Shown one piece after another: positions 1 to 8,007 of a DNA stretch of 40,657 nucleotides. The position numbers and the translations under genes are program-made. How positions within the stretch are numbered: position 1 is the stretch's first letter; each line of letters starts with the position of its first letter. The notes beneath the pieces were generated by a model. That model did not search any database. It was given only the letters and a program-made list of their open reading frames with translations, and was not told where the DNA came from. This DNA is from CAZVFX01 sp964626565 (lineage in GTDB: Bacteria; Myxococcota_A; UBA9042; CAIXZC01), in the NCBI GenBank assembly GCA_964626565.1, contig CAZVFX010000064.1, positions 1-40,657 on the forward strand. The letters run 5' to 3'.

Positions 1-34
1 CTTGCATTTTTCTTGGCTCCACCGCCACAGAATT

Positions 35-233
35 GGGGACAGACCCCGGCATTTGGCGATAAGAGAGGGACCAAACCGGTGGGGGACAGACCCCGGCATT
101 TGTCGATAAGAGAGGGACCAAACCGGTGGGGGACAGACCCCGGCATTTGTCGATAAGAGAGGGACCAAACCGGTGGGTGACAGACCCCGGCATTTGTCGA
201 TAAGAGAGGGACCAAACCGGTGGGTGACAGACC
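35..233. repeat. 47-bp tandem repeat array, about 4.2 copies
   Basis: Units begin at 35, 82, 129 and 176, with a fifth partial unit from 223 that loses identity after about 233. Each unit opens with GGGGACAGACCCC (GGTGACAGACCCC in the fourth, GGTGACAGACCTC in the fifth) and ends near AAACCGGTGG. Copies differ by only a few bases, so the array is young or homogenised. There are no unique spacers between units, so it is not a CRISPR array. Within a unit CCCCGG near the start can pair with CCGGTGGGG at the junction to the next unit. Nothing in 1-327 looks like a real gene; the rest of that stretch holds one further copy of the 13-bp motif at 265 and the 3' end of the lipoprotein gene begins at 328. 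Confidence 0.95.
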
Positions 234-264
234 TCATAATTCGACGGGCGGGTGGAACTGGAGT

Positions 265-277
265 GGGGACAGACCTC
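265..277 (+). repeat. isolated GGGGACAGACCTC motif
   Basis: A single copy of the 13-bp motif that heads each 47-bp unit, here without the rest of the unit, 42 bp after the start of the last partial unit. Confidence 0.7.
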
Positions 278-327
278 GGTCTTGGTTGGACGGCGAGCTG
301 GGGAAGATGAGGGGAGCGGAGTCGGTG

Positions 328-1101
328 TTACGGTGCGGCCACTGCTTCGAGGAGGTAGGAGAAATGAGGCGGGCTTTCGGCCAGGCATTCTATGTCGCCC
401 GAAGACACTGAATTATCGAAGAGGACGAGGCGGAAATAGCCGCCGAGGGTGCGGAGGATCTTCTCTTCGCCCGGTGCAACGAGGTGTTCCTTGCCGCGTG
501 CTTCTGCCTGAAGGAAGTAGTGTTCCTTATCGATGGTACAGCCTGACTGGGAGAAAGTGGAGGTGACGAAGACCGGCCGGCGAACCGGAGTAAGTTTGAG
601 GCCGGCGGGAAGGTTCTGGCCCGGCACGCCGTCGTCTCCGCTGAGCAGGTAGAGCAAACCACCGGTTTCGTCTCGAATAACGACGCCGAGGGAAGGGGGC
701 AAAAACAACTCTCGATGGCGGTAGTAGTAGGCCACGGAATAGGTTCGCCCCGCCTTCAGCCGTGGGGCAAAGGAGCGAGGCAATCCGAAACGCAAATTGA
801 ATTCATTCTCGTCGTCGGGCGAGACAAAGTGCATTGAGTAGCGGGACTGGTCTTCCTCGTTGTCTTGTGCCCTCTCGTCCGAGAATCCGGAAGCGGTGAA
901 GCGGCAACGGAATGTGAGGCTGCCGGAGTCCCCCGGTTCTGCGGGTTTGTCGTTTATGAGCAGCGAGAGGTCGGGTCGCTGAAGAGGGGCGAGGCCGCCC
1001 CTGATCATAGGGCGCTGGGCGATCTGCGGCGGCGAGCAGGTTGCAAACAGAGTTGCCCCCGCACAAGCGGTGAGGAGCGCCCATGGGATGAATCGGTTCA
1101 T
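328..1101 (-). CDS. hypothetical lipoprotein, 257 aa
   Basis: I do not recognise the family. The protein begins MNRFIPWALLTACAGATLFATC, a short basic N-terminus, a hydrophobic stretch and a cysteine at residue 22 that could be lipidated, although FATC is not a canonical lipobox. The mature part is rich in alternating polar and aromatic residues and Gly/Pro turns, which suggests a beta-sandwich, and carries two further cysteines that could form a disulfide. The frame stays open 102 codons upstream, but that part is antisense to rpmB and I place the start at the ATG in front of the signal peptide. It lies 26 bp after rpmB on the same strand and may be read through from the rpmB promoter. No function is proposed. 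Confidence 0.7.
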   Translation of the reverse strand: MNRFIPWALLTACAGATLFATCSPPQIAQRPMIRGGLAPLQRPDLSLLINDKPAEPGDSGSLTFRCRFTASGFSDERAQDNEEDQSRYSMHFVSPDDENEFNLRFGLPRSFAPRLKAGRTYSVAYYYRHRELFLPPSLGVVIRDETGGLLYLLSGDDGVPGQNLPAGLKLTPVRRPVFVTSTFSQSGCTIDKEHYFLQAEARGKEHLVAPGEEKILRTLGGYFRLVLFDNSVSSGDIECLAESPPHFSYLLEAVAAP

Positions 1102-1127
1102 TGAGGCTGAGGAGAAGAAGAGGGAGA

Positions 1128-1367
1128 CTAACCGACGAGCTTGTTGAGGTCGACGCCGAGCTTCCGTGCATAGGATTTCAGACCGATCTTGTCGATGGTC
1201 CGCAGTGCGCGGGTCGAGAGCTTGAGAGTTACCCACCGGTCCTCTTCCGGGATATAGACCCGTTTCTTCTGGATGTTGGGTTTCTGCACGGTCTTGGTGC
1301 GGTTGTGGGCGTGGGAGACGTTCATCCCCACCAGCCTTCTTTTTCCGGTCAACTGACATTTGGCCAT
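1128..1367 (-). CDS. rpmB: 50S ribosomal protein L28 (bL28)
   Basis: A 79-residue basic protein of the large ribosomal subunit. It starts MAKCQLTGKRRLVGMNVSHA and contains the L28 hallmarks TGK near the N-terminus, NVSHAHNRTK, and WVTLKLSTRALRTIDKIGL in the C-terminal half. The length fits the short bacterial L28 forms. The ATG is preceded by GGGAGGTGGC with good spacing, which fixes the start. The usual partner rpmG is not adjacent. A consensus-like promoter lies about 50 bp upstream, as expected for a strongly expressed ribosomal protein gene transcribed on its own. Confidence 0.97.
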   Translation of the reverse strand: MAKCQLTGKRRLVGMNVSHAHNRTKTVQKPNIQKKRVYIPEEDRWVTLKLSTRALRTIDKIGLKSYARKLGVDLNKLVG

Positions 1368-1418
1368 TTTGCCACCTCCCGCTTCCCCATGTCCAGAGGG
1401 AAAGCAAACGTGGGGCAG

Positions 1419-1447
1419 AACATACACGTGAGGGTGGGGGGTGTCAA
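1419..1447 (-). promoter_or_regulatory. sigma-70-type promoter of rpmB
   Basis: On the minus strand TTGACA (1447-1442) is followed by a 17-bp spacer and TATGTT (1424-1419). The -35 is perfect, the -10 matches four of six positions, and the pair points at rpmB 52 bp downstream. Confidence 0.6.
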
Positions 1448-1476
1448 CATTTAAAGGCAGGCTGTAGGAAGGGAGA

Positions 1477-1499
1477 GGCTGTGGGGGAGGACAACAGCC
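1477..1499 (-). terminator. possible weak hairpin after the PLP-enzyme gene
   Basis: GGCTGT and ACAGCC can pair around an 11-nt loop about 20 bp after the stop of the upstream PLP enzyme gene and just before the rpmB promoter. No T-run follows, so factor-independent termination is doubtful. Confidence 0.25.
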
Positions 1500-1518
1500 A
1501 CCATCAGGCGGCAAACGG

Positions 1519-2565
1519 CTAACGGAAGAACCGGTGGAAGGCGGGAGGAAGAGACTTGGGGTCTGTCCCCTTGGCAAGGGGCGCAAGATCGATCGCGGAA
1601 AAAGTGTTCCAGAAGAGGAGCGGGCCGGTGGTAGTTGGGACAGACTCGACCAGGGCGCTGAGGGCTTTTGCGGTGTAGGTTGATTCGAGGACGACCCCTT
1701 CGGTTTCCCGGAGTAGTTGGCGAGCGTCTTCGCCTTTGGGGGTAGGGTGGCCGTAACCTTTGCCGTAGTGTCCGCCGGCGACCTCGAACTGGTCTTTCGT
1801 CAGCTTGAGGGAGGGGACAGACCTGTCGTGCCGTTGCATGAGCCGAAGGGCGCCGGAGGCGAGTTTTCGGGCGGTATTCGCGGAGGCGAACGGACCTGGT
1901 GCGACTCTGACTCCGACGACTTCGGTGTCGAGGCCTGCGAGCTTCAAACCCAGGACCAGACCGGCCAACGTGCCCCCGGTGCCAACCGGGGTGAAGACGG
2001 CCGCGGGTTGGGGAATGTCGCCGGCGGCCACCTGTGCGGCGAGTTCGAGGCCGGCATTGACGAACCCCAACACTCCCAGGGAGTTGGAGCCGCCCGGCGG
2101 GATGAACAGCGCATCCCGGTTTCTGAAGCGCTCCACTGTGTTGTAGCGGACCAGCGCGGTGAGCACCGATCCCATGAAGATCATCTCTGCGCCCTGAGCG
2201 TGATAGGACAACAGGGTGTCGCGCACATGCGGCGTGACCGGTTGTTCGAATAGCCCGAGAGTGACTTTGAGGCCCAGTTGCCGGCCGAAGATCGCGGTGG
2301 CCAGGCTGTGATTGGACCCTATACCGCCGCCGGTGGCAACAGCGCATTTTCCCATGGCCTTGGCCCGGGCCAGAAGAAATTCGAGTTTACGAGGCTTGTT
2401 TCCGCCGTAAACGGTGGAGGTGAGGTCGTCCCGCTTTATCCATACATTGCCGCCAACCTTGTCGCTGAAGCGGTCCAGCCGCTGAACCGGGGTGGGCAGA
2501 TCCACCAGTTGCACCCAGGGGACAGACCCCTCGAGGGCTGGAAAACGATCAAAGAGGGGTATCAT
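1519..2565 (-). CDS. PLP-dependent D-cysteine desulfhydrase / ACC deaminase family protein
   Basis: A fold-type II pyridoxal-phosphate enzyme of 348 residues. The family removes sulfide and ammonia from D-cysteine or opens 1-aminocyclopropane-1-carboxylate; the substrate here cannot be read from sequence. Visible landmarks are WIKRDDLTS followed by YGGNKPRKLEFLL, where the lysine of GGNK binds PLP, GSNH after the first glycine loop, and the phosphate-binding FTPVGTGGTLAG. I start at the ATG at 2565 (MIPLFDRF), which overlaps the end of the peptidase gene by 17 bp and has AGGA seven bases upstream; an in-frame ATG at 2637 would overlap much further. The gene has absorbed three copies of the dispersed 13-bp motif, giving LEGSVPW near the N-terminus, DRSVPS in the middle and KGTDPK near the C-terminus. 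Confidence 0.9.
   Translation of the reverse strand: MIPLFDRFPALEGSVPWVQLVDLPTPVQRLDRFSDKVGGNVWIKRDDLTSTVYGGNKPRKLEFLLARAKAMGKCAVATGGGIGSNHSLATAIFGRQLGLKVTLGLFEQPVTPHVRDTLLSYHAQGAEMIFMGSVLTALVRYNTVERFRNRDALFIPPGGSNSLGVLGFVNAGLELAAQVAAGDIPQPAAVFTPVGTGGTLAGLVLGLKLAGLDTEVVGVRVAPGPFASANTARKLASGALRLMQRHDRSVPSLKLTKDQFEVAGGHYGKGYGHPTPKGEDARQLLRETEGVVLESTYTAKALSALVESVPTTTGPLLFWNTFSAIDLAPLAKGTDPKSLPPAFHRFFR
1558..1570 (-). repeat. dispersed motif copy inside the PLP-enzyme gene (C-terminus)
   Basis: Perfect GGGGACAGACCCC on the minus strand, read in frame as GGG ACA GAC CCC (G-T-D-P). Confidence 0.75.
1813..1825 (+). repeat. dispersed motif copy inside the PLP-enzyme gene (middle)
   Basis: GGGGACAGACCTG on the plus strand. 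On the coding strand it reads AGG TCT GTC CCC (R-S-V-P). It matches 12 of 13 positions of the consensus. Confidence 0.7.
2518..2530 (+). repeat. dispersed motif copy inside the PLP-enzyme gene (N-terminus)
   Basis: Perfect GGGGACAGACCCC on the plus strand. On the coding strand it reads GGG TCT GTC CCC (G-S-V-P), the same frame as the copy at 1813. Confidence 0.75.
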
Positions 2566-3406
2566 CGGCAGATCCTGCTGGCGAGCCCCCTCCCTCACGG
2601 TTGGGGCTTTGGGGGATACCGGTACATCGGGGGTCAAGGAGTTCGGGGCGGTATTCGAAGTGCATGGTGTCGTAATGGTACCACTTGCCGCCCCAGATGA
2701 AACCGTGCTTCTCGAACACTTGCACTATGTCGAGGGGGATTCGATTGCGGTAGGGGTAGCGGCCATCCGGCCCTGGCTTATTCCACCGCCAGTAGTCGGA
2801 CTTCTTCACGCCAATATCGAGGGCGATTGCGAAGGAGTGAGAGCTAAGGCGATCAGTGCCGTGGATTTTTCGCCAGTTGAACGGTCCAGAGGTCTGTCCC
2901 CCCAGTTTTCTAGCGGCGCTGTCGAGGAGAGCGAGGTCGTCGGACACCGCCTGGAGTGCTTTGTCGACGCGGTTCACACTGGTGACTTTCAGCCTGCGAT
3001 TGACGCTTTCGGGAAGCCAGCGGATGGTCACGAGGTTCTTACGCACCGCCTTTGCTGAGTCGCCGTACATTTTTCTGAAGAACGGCTCGTAGCGGATTCG
3101 GCCCGGGTCCGAATCGACCTCGGGAGGGTCGTAGTCGGCCGAGAGGGGATAGGCCTGTCCCATCTGGTCTTCGAGATCGGGTTGGTTGAGCCTGGTGTGA
3201 AAATCCTTGTCGGTGCGGTTGTCGTCCCAGTCCATGAGGGTGCCGTCCGCCCACCGGAGCTGCCACCCCTTGGAAGGGTCGAGAACCGGGGGCCTCAGTC
3301 GGTCCGGATACGCCTCGGTGAGGCAAACCAGCCCGTCGGGAGGCTCCGGTTTGTCTCCTCCCAACGCCAAGATAAGGGCAGCAAAAGCTGCGGCGAATTG
3401 AAGCAT
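2549..3406 (-). CDS. M15-family peptidoglycan peptidase (endopeptidase/carboxypeptidase), 285 aa
   Basis: A secreted zinc peptidase that should cut peptide side chains of peptidoglycan. A hydrophobic N-terminus (LQFAAAFAALILAL) looks like a signal peptide. The catalytic domain is in the C-terminal half: SSHSFAIALDIG supplies zinc ligands H190 and D197, and WYHYDTMHFEYRPELL supplies the third ligand H249 in the typical MHFE setting of the M15C/CwlK group. The N-terminal 170 residues are not recognised. The ATG at 3406 has GGGAGG nine bases upstream; the frame is open further but antisense to rmuC. The last 25 residues are a Gly/Ser-rich tail overlapping the next gene. One dispersed motif copy reads as GGQTS just before the catalytic motif. 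Confidence 0.87.
   Translation of the reverse strand: MLQFAAAFAALILALGGDKPEPPDGLVCLTEAYPDRLRPPVLDPSKGWQLRWADGTLMDWDDNRTDKDFHTRLNQPDLEDQMGQAYPLSADYDPPEVDSDPGRIRYEPFFRKMYGDSAKAVRKNLVTIRWLPESVNRRLKVTSVNRVDKALQAVSDDLALLDSAARKLGGQTSGPFNWRKIHGTDRLSSHSFAIALDIGVKKSDYWRWNKPGPDGRYPYRNRIPLDIVQVFEKHGFIWGGKWYHYDTMHFEYRPELLDPRCTGIPQSPNREGGGSPAGSADDTPL
2889..2901 (-). repeat. dispersed motif copy inside the M15 peptidase gene
   Basis: GGGGACAGACCTC on the minus strand, read as GGA CAG ACC (G-Q-T), a frame different from the copies in the neighbouring gene. Confidence 0.7.
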
Positions 3407-3423
3407 CAGGTACTGCCTCCCGT

Positions 3424-3436
3424 AAGGTCTGTCCCC
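3424..3436 (-). repeat. dispersed motif copy in the M15 gene leader
   Basis: GGGGACAGACCTT on the minus strand, 18 bp upstream of the peptidase start codon and so outside coding sequence; matches 12 of 13 consensus positions. Confidence 0.65.
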
Positions 3437-3526
3437 GCTTTGGATATGGTATCGTAAGCGTGGGAGGTTGTCATCGGAATTGCTTCCTGCTAACGTGGTT
3501 CCGGAATCCTGGAAGGGGAGAAGATA

Positions 3527-4687
3527 ATGTCGGCACTGCCCATCATCGTTGCGTTTGCTGTTGGCGTGGGGGTCGGCCTGCTGGTGGCCCGGTGGCTTGG
3601 GGCGTCGAAACAGAAGGCCTCCGAGGACATTGCGCAAATGGTGCTCAAGGAGGCCGAGGCGCGGTTCGGGAATCTTTCGTTCCAGGCGTTGCAGCAAACG
3701 TCTGACCAGGTGATGAAGAGTGCGCGTGAGTTGATGGAGGGGCAGCGGCAGAGCACGGTCCAGGACCTGGAAAAGCAGAAAGCGATCCTGGGGGAGCGGC
3801 TCGAGCGGCTTGATAAGGAGTTGAATGCTGCCACCGAGTTGATGAAGGGCCTCGAGAAAGATCGGGCCACCAAATTCGGGGAGTTGGCCAAAGGTCTGTC
3901 CCACCTCAACGAGCAGGCGGGCCACTTGTCTGACGGAACGGGTAAGTTGAATGCGTTGCTCTCCAGCTCTCAGTCCCGGGGGCAGTGGGGAGAGCGGATG
4001 GCGGAGGACGTGCTGCGCGCGGCCGGCTTAATTGACGGGGTCAACTACGTTTCCCAGGCGACTCTGTCCGGGGACGGTGGCCGGCCGGATTTCACTTTTC
4101 TGCTGCCTTCCAACCGAACCTTAAACATGGATGTCAAGTTCCCGTTGGACAACTATCGTTGCTATCTCGATGCTGAAGACGCGGGCGCAAAGGAGCGTCA
4201 TTTGGCGCAGTTCCTGCGGGACGTGAAGGCTCGCATCAAGGAGCTTACCAAGCGGGAGTACATCCAGCCGGGGGTCACCCTCGACTTTGTGTTGTTGTTC
4301 ATTCCCAACGAAGGGATCTTTCGCTTCGTCATGGAGAAGGACAGTGCCCTTTTCGACGATGCTATGAGCAAGAAGGTTGTGCTGTGTTCGCCTTTCAGCC
4401 TGTACGCATTGCTCACCATCGTGCGTCAATCGCTGGACACTTTCACGCTGCACGAAAAATCGGCGGAAGTGCTGAAGTTGATCGGGGAATTCCGCAAGCA
4501 GTGGGAGAAATTCCTAGACAAGCTTGAAACGGTGGGCAAGCGCATCGATGCCGCGCAGAAGGAGTTTGCGACTCTCACCAGCACCAGGCGTAATCAACTG
4601 GAGCGTTCTTTGCGGAAAATCGATGAAGTGCAGCCGATGCTTCTTGATGCGGGAGTTGATCCGGCGGGTGAAGGAGGGGAGGAATGA
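3527..4687 (+). CDS. rmuC: RmuC-family DNA recombination protein
   Basis: RmuC proteins are linked to limiting recombination at inverted repeats and are thought to act as nucleases. This one has 386 residues, within the family range. Residues 1-25 form an N-terminal membrane anchor (ALPIIVAFAVGVGVGLLVAR), residues about 70-135 a long charged coiled coil, and the RmuC domain follows with QWGERMAEDVLRAAGL, RPDFTFLLP and MDVKFPLDNYRCYL, where the D and K of the last two resemble a PD-(D/E)xK nuclease core. The ATG at 3527 has GGGGAGAAGAT in front. The end overlaps the next start by 4 bp (ATGA). A motif copy lies within the coiled-coil part (AKGLSHL). Confidence 0.95.
   Translation: MSALPIIVAFAVGVGVGLLVARWLGASKQKASEDIAQMVLKEAEARFGNLSFQALQQTSDQVMKSARELMEGQRQSTVQDLEKQKAILGERLERLDKELNAATELMKGLEKDRATKFGELAKGLSHLNEQAGHLSDGTGKLNALLSSSQSRGQWGERMAEDVLRAAGLIDGVNYVSQATLSGDGGRPDFTFLLPSNRTLNMDVKFPLDNYRCYLDAEDAGAKERHLAQFLRDVKARIKELTKREYIQPGVTLDFVLLFIPNEGIFRFVMEKDSALFDDAMSKKVVLCSPFSLYALLTIVRQSLDTFTLHEKSAEVLKLIGEFRKQWEKFLDKLETVGKRIDAAQKEFATLTSTRRNQLERSLRKIDEVQPMLLDAGVDPAGEGGEE
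3891..3903 (+). repeat. last dispersed motif copy, inside rmuC
   Basis: AAGGTCTGTCCCA, the reverse orientation of the motif with 11 of 13 matches to the consensus, read as GGT CTG TCC (G-L-S). It is the last clear copy; none was seen in the remaining 36.7 kb. Confidence 0.5.
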
Positions 4688-5517
4688 GGGCGATGGTTTG
4701 CGCAGCCGCGCTGCTCTTGGTAGTGAGCGGGGGCGGGTGTGGAGGAGAGGAGGGCGGCGAGGGCGGTCCGGAGACAGGCCGAGTCGTGGTGTCGATTTCC
4801 GGCGGAACGTTGGTGGAAGAGGGGATGCCCTCGGTTCAGTTTGATGATGACTGGAGTGTGGAATTCCACAAATATGTGGTTCTTGTCCACGACCCGGTGG
4901 TGGCCTGTGCCGGGGCGGCACTGCCACTTCCTTCCGGTTGTGGTGCCTTTGATTTGACGCAATCCGGTGGCGTTGAGTTGGCGACCTTTGAGGACGTTGA
5001 GGTGGGGTCTTGTGGTCCTGCGGAATACGGAGTCGCTCCGGTTCCCCAGGAGTGCGTGGGCCTGGGCGGCAACGCTGACTCTGCAGTCGTGCAGAAGATG
5101 ATTGACGAGCAGCGGTCGGTTTATGTCGAAGGGGTGGCGACCAAGGGAGGGCTCACCATCGAATTCAGTTGGGGATTTTCGCCGGTGGTACGGTTCACGG
5201 AATGCCCCGTTGGTGCGGCGGTGGAGGCGGACGTCGACGCGCAGGTGACGCTCGTCTTGCGGGGCGATCGCATTTTTCTTGATGACCTGGAGAGTTCCGA
5301 CGCGGTATTCAGATTCCTGGGCATCATGTTTGCAGATGGCGATGCCGACGGTGTGACCACTGAGGAAGAGTTGAAACTACTGGCGGGCCAGGTGTTCCAC
5401 GGAATGGAAAACTACGGCGTCGGGAGCGTTGGTGTCAACAGTATGTACGAGTATCTTTCCCATCTCTCCGGGAGTATGGGATTTGGCGACGGGCCCCAGG
5501 CTTGTATTTTGGAATAG
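4684..5517 (+). CDS. hypothetical lipoprotein with an EF-hand loop, 277 aa
   Basis: The N-terminus RAMVCAAALLLVVSGGGC is a lipoprotein signal with cysteine 19 as the likely lipidation site. The mature chain begins with a Gly/Glu linker and contains several cysteines, consistent with disulfides in an exported protein. Near residue 217 the segment DGDADGVTTEEE fits a calcium-binding EF-hand loop with acidic residues at loop positions 1, 3, 5 and 12 and glycine at 6. The rest is unrecognised. The start ATG overlaps the rmuC stop by 4 bp, so the two are translationally coupled, though a functional link is not obvious. An 85-bp gap separates it from the PhnD-like gene. Confidence 0.8.
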   Translation: MRAMVCAAALLLVVSGGGCGGEEGGEGGPETGRVVVSISGGTLVEEGMPSVQFDDDWSVEFHKYVVLVHDPVVACAGAALPLPSGCGAFDLTQSGGVELATFEDVEVGSCGPAEYGVAPVPQECVGLGGNADSAVVQKMIDEQRSVYVEGVATKGGLTIEFSWGFSPVVRFTECPVGAAVEADVDAQVTLVLRGDRIFLDDLESSDAVFRFLGIMFADGDADGVTTEEELKLLAGQVFHGMENYGVGSVGVNSMYEYLSHLSGSMGFGDGPQACILE

Positions 5518-5602
5518 GAGTTGCTAATGTTCCTTGTTAGACAAGGTATTTCCTAGTAATCTGGTCATAGAAGTGGGGATTGAACTACGGGTGGAGATCG
5601 AG

Positions 5603-6568
5603 ATGCGTGGGCAGGTGCATTCGTCGGTATTCTACTGTCTGGCCCTGGTTTCATTGTTACTGGTTGGGTGCAAGGATGAGCCACCGGTGACTGAACAGAA
5701 ACCGGTGCCGGCCCAGTCAAAGGAGGCCTACGAGGCCAGAAAGGGAGCGGAGAGGGGTGTCACCGCAACTTCCGATGATGATCGGGAGGCGCTGCTTGTG
5801 GCAGTGGCTCCCGTGATATCTCCGGAGGCTTCGCTCAAGCAATACAAGGCTTTCGTCAACATTCTTGCGGACCGGGTGGACAGGCGCGGAATTTTGCTGC
5901 AGCGTTCGTCGTATTCCGAAACGAACACTCTCATCAGACAGCGGCGCAGCGACATTGCATTCGTGTGTACATACGCGTTTGTGCAGGGTCGTAAGGACTT
6001 CGGCATGGAGTTGCTGGTGGCGCCGGTGGTACGAGGTCAGTCGCAGTACCATTCCCAGTTGATCGTACCGTCGGGCAGTGAGGCCGATTCCATCGAGGAT
6101 TTGAAGGGCCGTCGATTTGCATCCGCCGATGAGTTGTCCAACACCGGATGGCTTTACCCGACTTTTGTGTTGCGCAACCTGGGGCATGATCATCACGGCT
6201 TCTTCTCCGACGTAGTTTTCACCGGGGGGCACGATCGCTCGATCCGTGCGGTTGCTGACGGTGTTGCGGCCGGGGCTGCGGTGGACAGCCTGGTGCTGGA
6301 GACCGTGATTGAGGCGGAACCTGAAATCGGCAAGCGCGTCAAGGTGATCCACACCTCTCCCGCGTTTGGGAATCCGCCCGTGGTGGTCCACCCGGGGTTC
6401 GATCCGAAGCTGCGGGAACGGGTGCGAGAGGTACTCTTGTCTCTGCATGAGTCGAAGGAAGGTGCGGACGCGTTGGGCATTCTCGACATCGATCGGTTTG
6501 TCCTGCCCGACCCCGACAGTTACGACGCGGTCGAGCGCATGATGCGGGTGATGGAGTCCCAGCCATGA
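5603..6568 (+). CDS. PhnD-like periplasmic substrate-binding lipoprotein
   Basis: A 321-residue binding protein of the phosphate/phosphonate (PhnD) fold. The N-terminus ends in LLLVGC, a canonical lipobox (C23). After a charged linker the domain starts around LLVAVAPVISPEASLKQYKAF, with SDIAFVCTYAFVQG, IEDLKGRRFASADELSNTGWLYP and AVDSLVLETV at the places where these proteins close over ligand. There is no permease or ATPase next to it; instead the next gene is a sensor kinase, so its role is probably to present a ligand to the kinase, as the PhnD part of TtrS-type tetrathionate sensors does. I start at the ATG at 5603, preceded by GGAG at six bases; the frame is open from a TTG at 5534. It ends with a 4-bp ATGA overlap. 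Confidence 0.88.
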   Translation: MRGQVHSSVFYCLALVSLLLVGCKDEPPVTEQKPVPAQSKEAYEARKGAERGVTATSDDDREALLVAVAPVISPEASLKQYKAFVNILADRVDRRGILLQRSSYSETNTLIRQRRSDIAFVCTYAFVQGRKDFGMELLVAPVVRGQSQYHSQLIVPSGSEADSIEDLKGRRFASADELSNTGWLYPTFVLRNLGHDHHGFFSDVVFTGGHDRSIRAVADGVAAGAAVDSLVLETVIEAEPEIGKRVKVIHTSPAFGNPPVVVHPGFDPKLRERVREVLLSLHESKEGADALGILDIDRFVLPDPDSYDAVERMMRVMESQP

Positions 6569-8007
6569 CGACCTTGGAGGGGCGCAGTCCCTTCGGCCGG
6601 TTGGCGTACCGGGTTTTGTCAGTTCCAATCCAACTGAAGGTGATGGGAGTAGGGATACTGGTCGCGCTGTTGTTCGGTGCGGTGGTGCTCACGGTCATGC
6701 GTTGGCAGTTGGAGACTGCGTACGAGGGTACGTTGCGCGACGAGTCACGGGCGCTTGCCCGTCATGTCGCGGTTCGTGTGGAGCGTCAGATCATAACCGG
6801 CGATGTGCTGGGCGTTCATGAGGTGCTGACGAGCTTTCGCGCTACTCACCCGGACATTGGGTACGTGGTGGTGACCGACCGATGGGGGCGTGTGGTGGTC
6901 GCGGATGGGGTAGTGAGGCCGGTCGCGGCCGGGGAAATATCGGAGCCGGAGGAGCTCCCTGCGGACGGAACGACCAGCCGGCTCGAATTTGAAGGCGAAG
7001 GCCTGTACGAAACTGTTTTCCCGGCGCTGGAGGGCTATGCCGGCGCGGTGCGTCTGGGGCTCACCGATGAGCGGCTCCACGAGGCGCTGGCTTCGCAAGC
7101 CCGCTGGCTTCTGCTGGCTTTTGGAGTGTGTGTTCTGGCCGGTCAGACGTTGGCCGCGTTCCTGGCCCGCATTTTGACTCGTCCACTGCACGACCTGGTG
7201 GAAGCGGCCGGCACCGTGGGCGCCGGCGACATGGAACTGAAGGCAACACGTTTCCACGGCGATGAAATCGGCGAGTTGGCGGTCGCGTTCAACACCATGA
7301 TAGACCGCTTGCGGGAGCAGCGGGAGGAATTGAAGTCGACGGAAGTTCAGCGACTCAGGCTGCTGGACAAGGTGATTACGTCTCAGGAGGAGGAGCGGGC
7401 CCGTATTGCCCGGGAGCTTCACGATGAGTTGGGCCAATCGTTGTCGGCCCTGCTGTTGCGCATCGGGTCCGGGCGAAGCCTCGAGGGGCCGTGTGCGGAA
7501 CACAGCGTTGTTTTGGAGAATGCCATCCGTAGCATCATCGAAGAAGTGCAGACCCTGGCCTGGTCCTTGCGACCCTCAATCCTGGATGATCACGGCTTGG
7601 AGTCGGCGCTCACGAGGCACATTGAATCGGTGCAGGGGGTTGCGGGCATCCCCATCGATTTCCAATTCGTTTGCATGGAAGGGGCCTCCAACCGGTTTGA
7701 GCCTGCGGTTGAAGTGGTGCTGTATCGTGTGGTTCAAGAGGCATTGACCAACGTCATTCGTCACGCCGACGCCACTGCGGTGAGCGTGGTGGTCTACCGG
7801 GAGCCAAAGCGAGTGCGTCTTCTGGTCGAGGATGACGGCGAGGGTTTTTCGGCCGGGCGCGGAGCCGAGGCCGAGGAAGAACGCTTGGGTGTTGCGGGGA
7901 TGAGGGAAAGGGTGAGCCTTGTCGGTGGCGAGTTCACAGTTGAATCAGTGCCGGGCGCGGGAACTACGGTACTGGCAATAATTTCTACGATGGAGAGGGA
8001 GACATGA
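6565..8007 (+). CDS. membrane sensor histidine kinase, NarL/HisKA_3 type, with HAMP
   Basis: A 480-residue inner-membrane kinase. One membrane helix lies at about 22-45 and a second at about 180-202, enclosing a periplasmic sensor region of about 130 residues. A HAMP linker follows (ILTRPLHDLVEAAGTV to FNTMIDRLREQ). The dimerisation and phosphoacceptor motif EEERARIARELHDELGQ places the phosphorylated histidine at residue 286, the pattern of the HisKA_3 class, and the ATPase domain shows VQEALTNVIRHA, EDDGEGF and GVAGMRERV. It overlaps the binding protein upstream and the response regulator downstream by 4 bp each, so the three are one transcription unit. It probably signals the ligand state of the PhnD-like protein. 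Confidence 0.95.
   Translation: MTTLEGRSPFGRLAYRVLSVPIQLKVMGVGILVALLFGAVVLTVMRWQLETAYEGTLRDESRALARHVAVRVERQIITGDVLGVHEVLTSFRATHPDIGYVVVTDRWGRVVVADGVVRPVAAGEISEPEELPADGTTSRLEFEGEGLYETVFPALEGYAGAVRLGLTDERLHEALASQARWLLLAFGVCVLAGQTLAAFLARILTRPLHDLVEAAGTVGAGDMELKATRFHGDEIGELAVAFNTMIDRLREQREELKSTEVQRLRLLDKVITSQEEERARIARELHDELGQSLSALLLRIGSGRSLEGPCAEHSVVLENAIRSIIEEVQTLAWSLRPSILDDHGLESALTRHIESVQGVAGIPIDFQFVCMEGASNRFEPAVEVVLYRVVQEALTNVIRHADATAVSVVVYREPKRVRLLVEDDGEGFSAGRGAEAEEERLGVAGMRERVSLVGGEFTVESVPGAGTTVLAIISTMERET

Noticed and set aside
35..233. CRISPR-like look of the regular 47-bp repeats
   Set aside because: Units abut without unique spacers and no cas gene is present in the window.
1102..1407. 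Upstream extension of the first lipoprotein gene
   Set aside because: The extension overlaps rpmB in another frame and would bury the signal peptide in the middle of the protein.
3160..3172. Partial GGCCTGTCCC as a motif copy in the M15 gene
   Set aside because: Too many mismatches to the 13-bp consensus.
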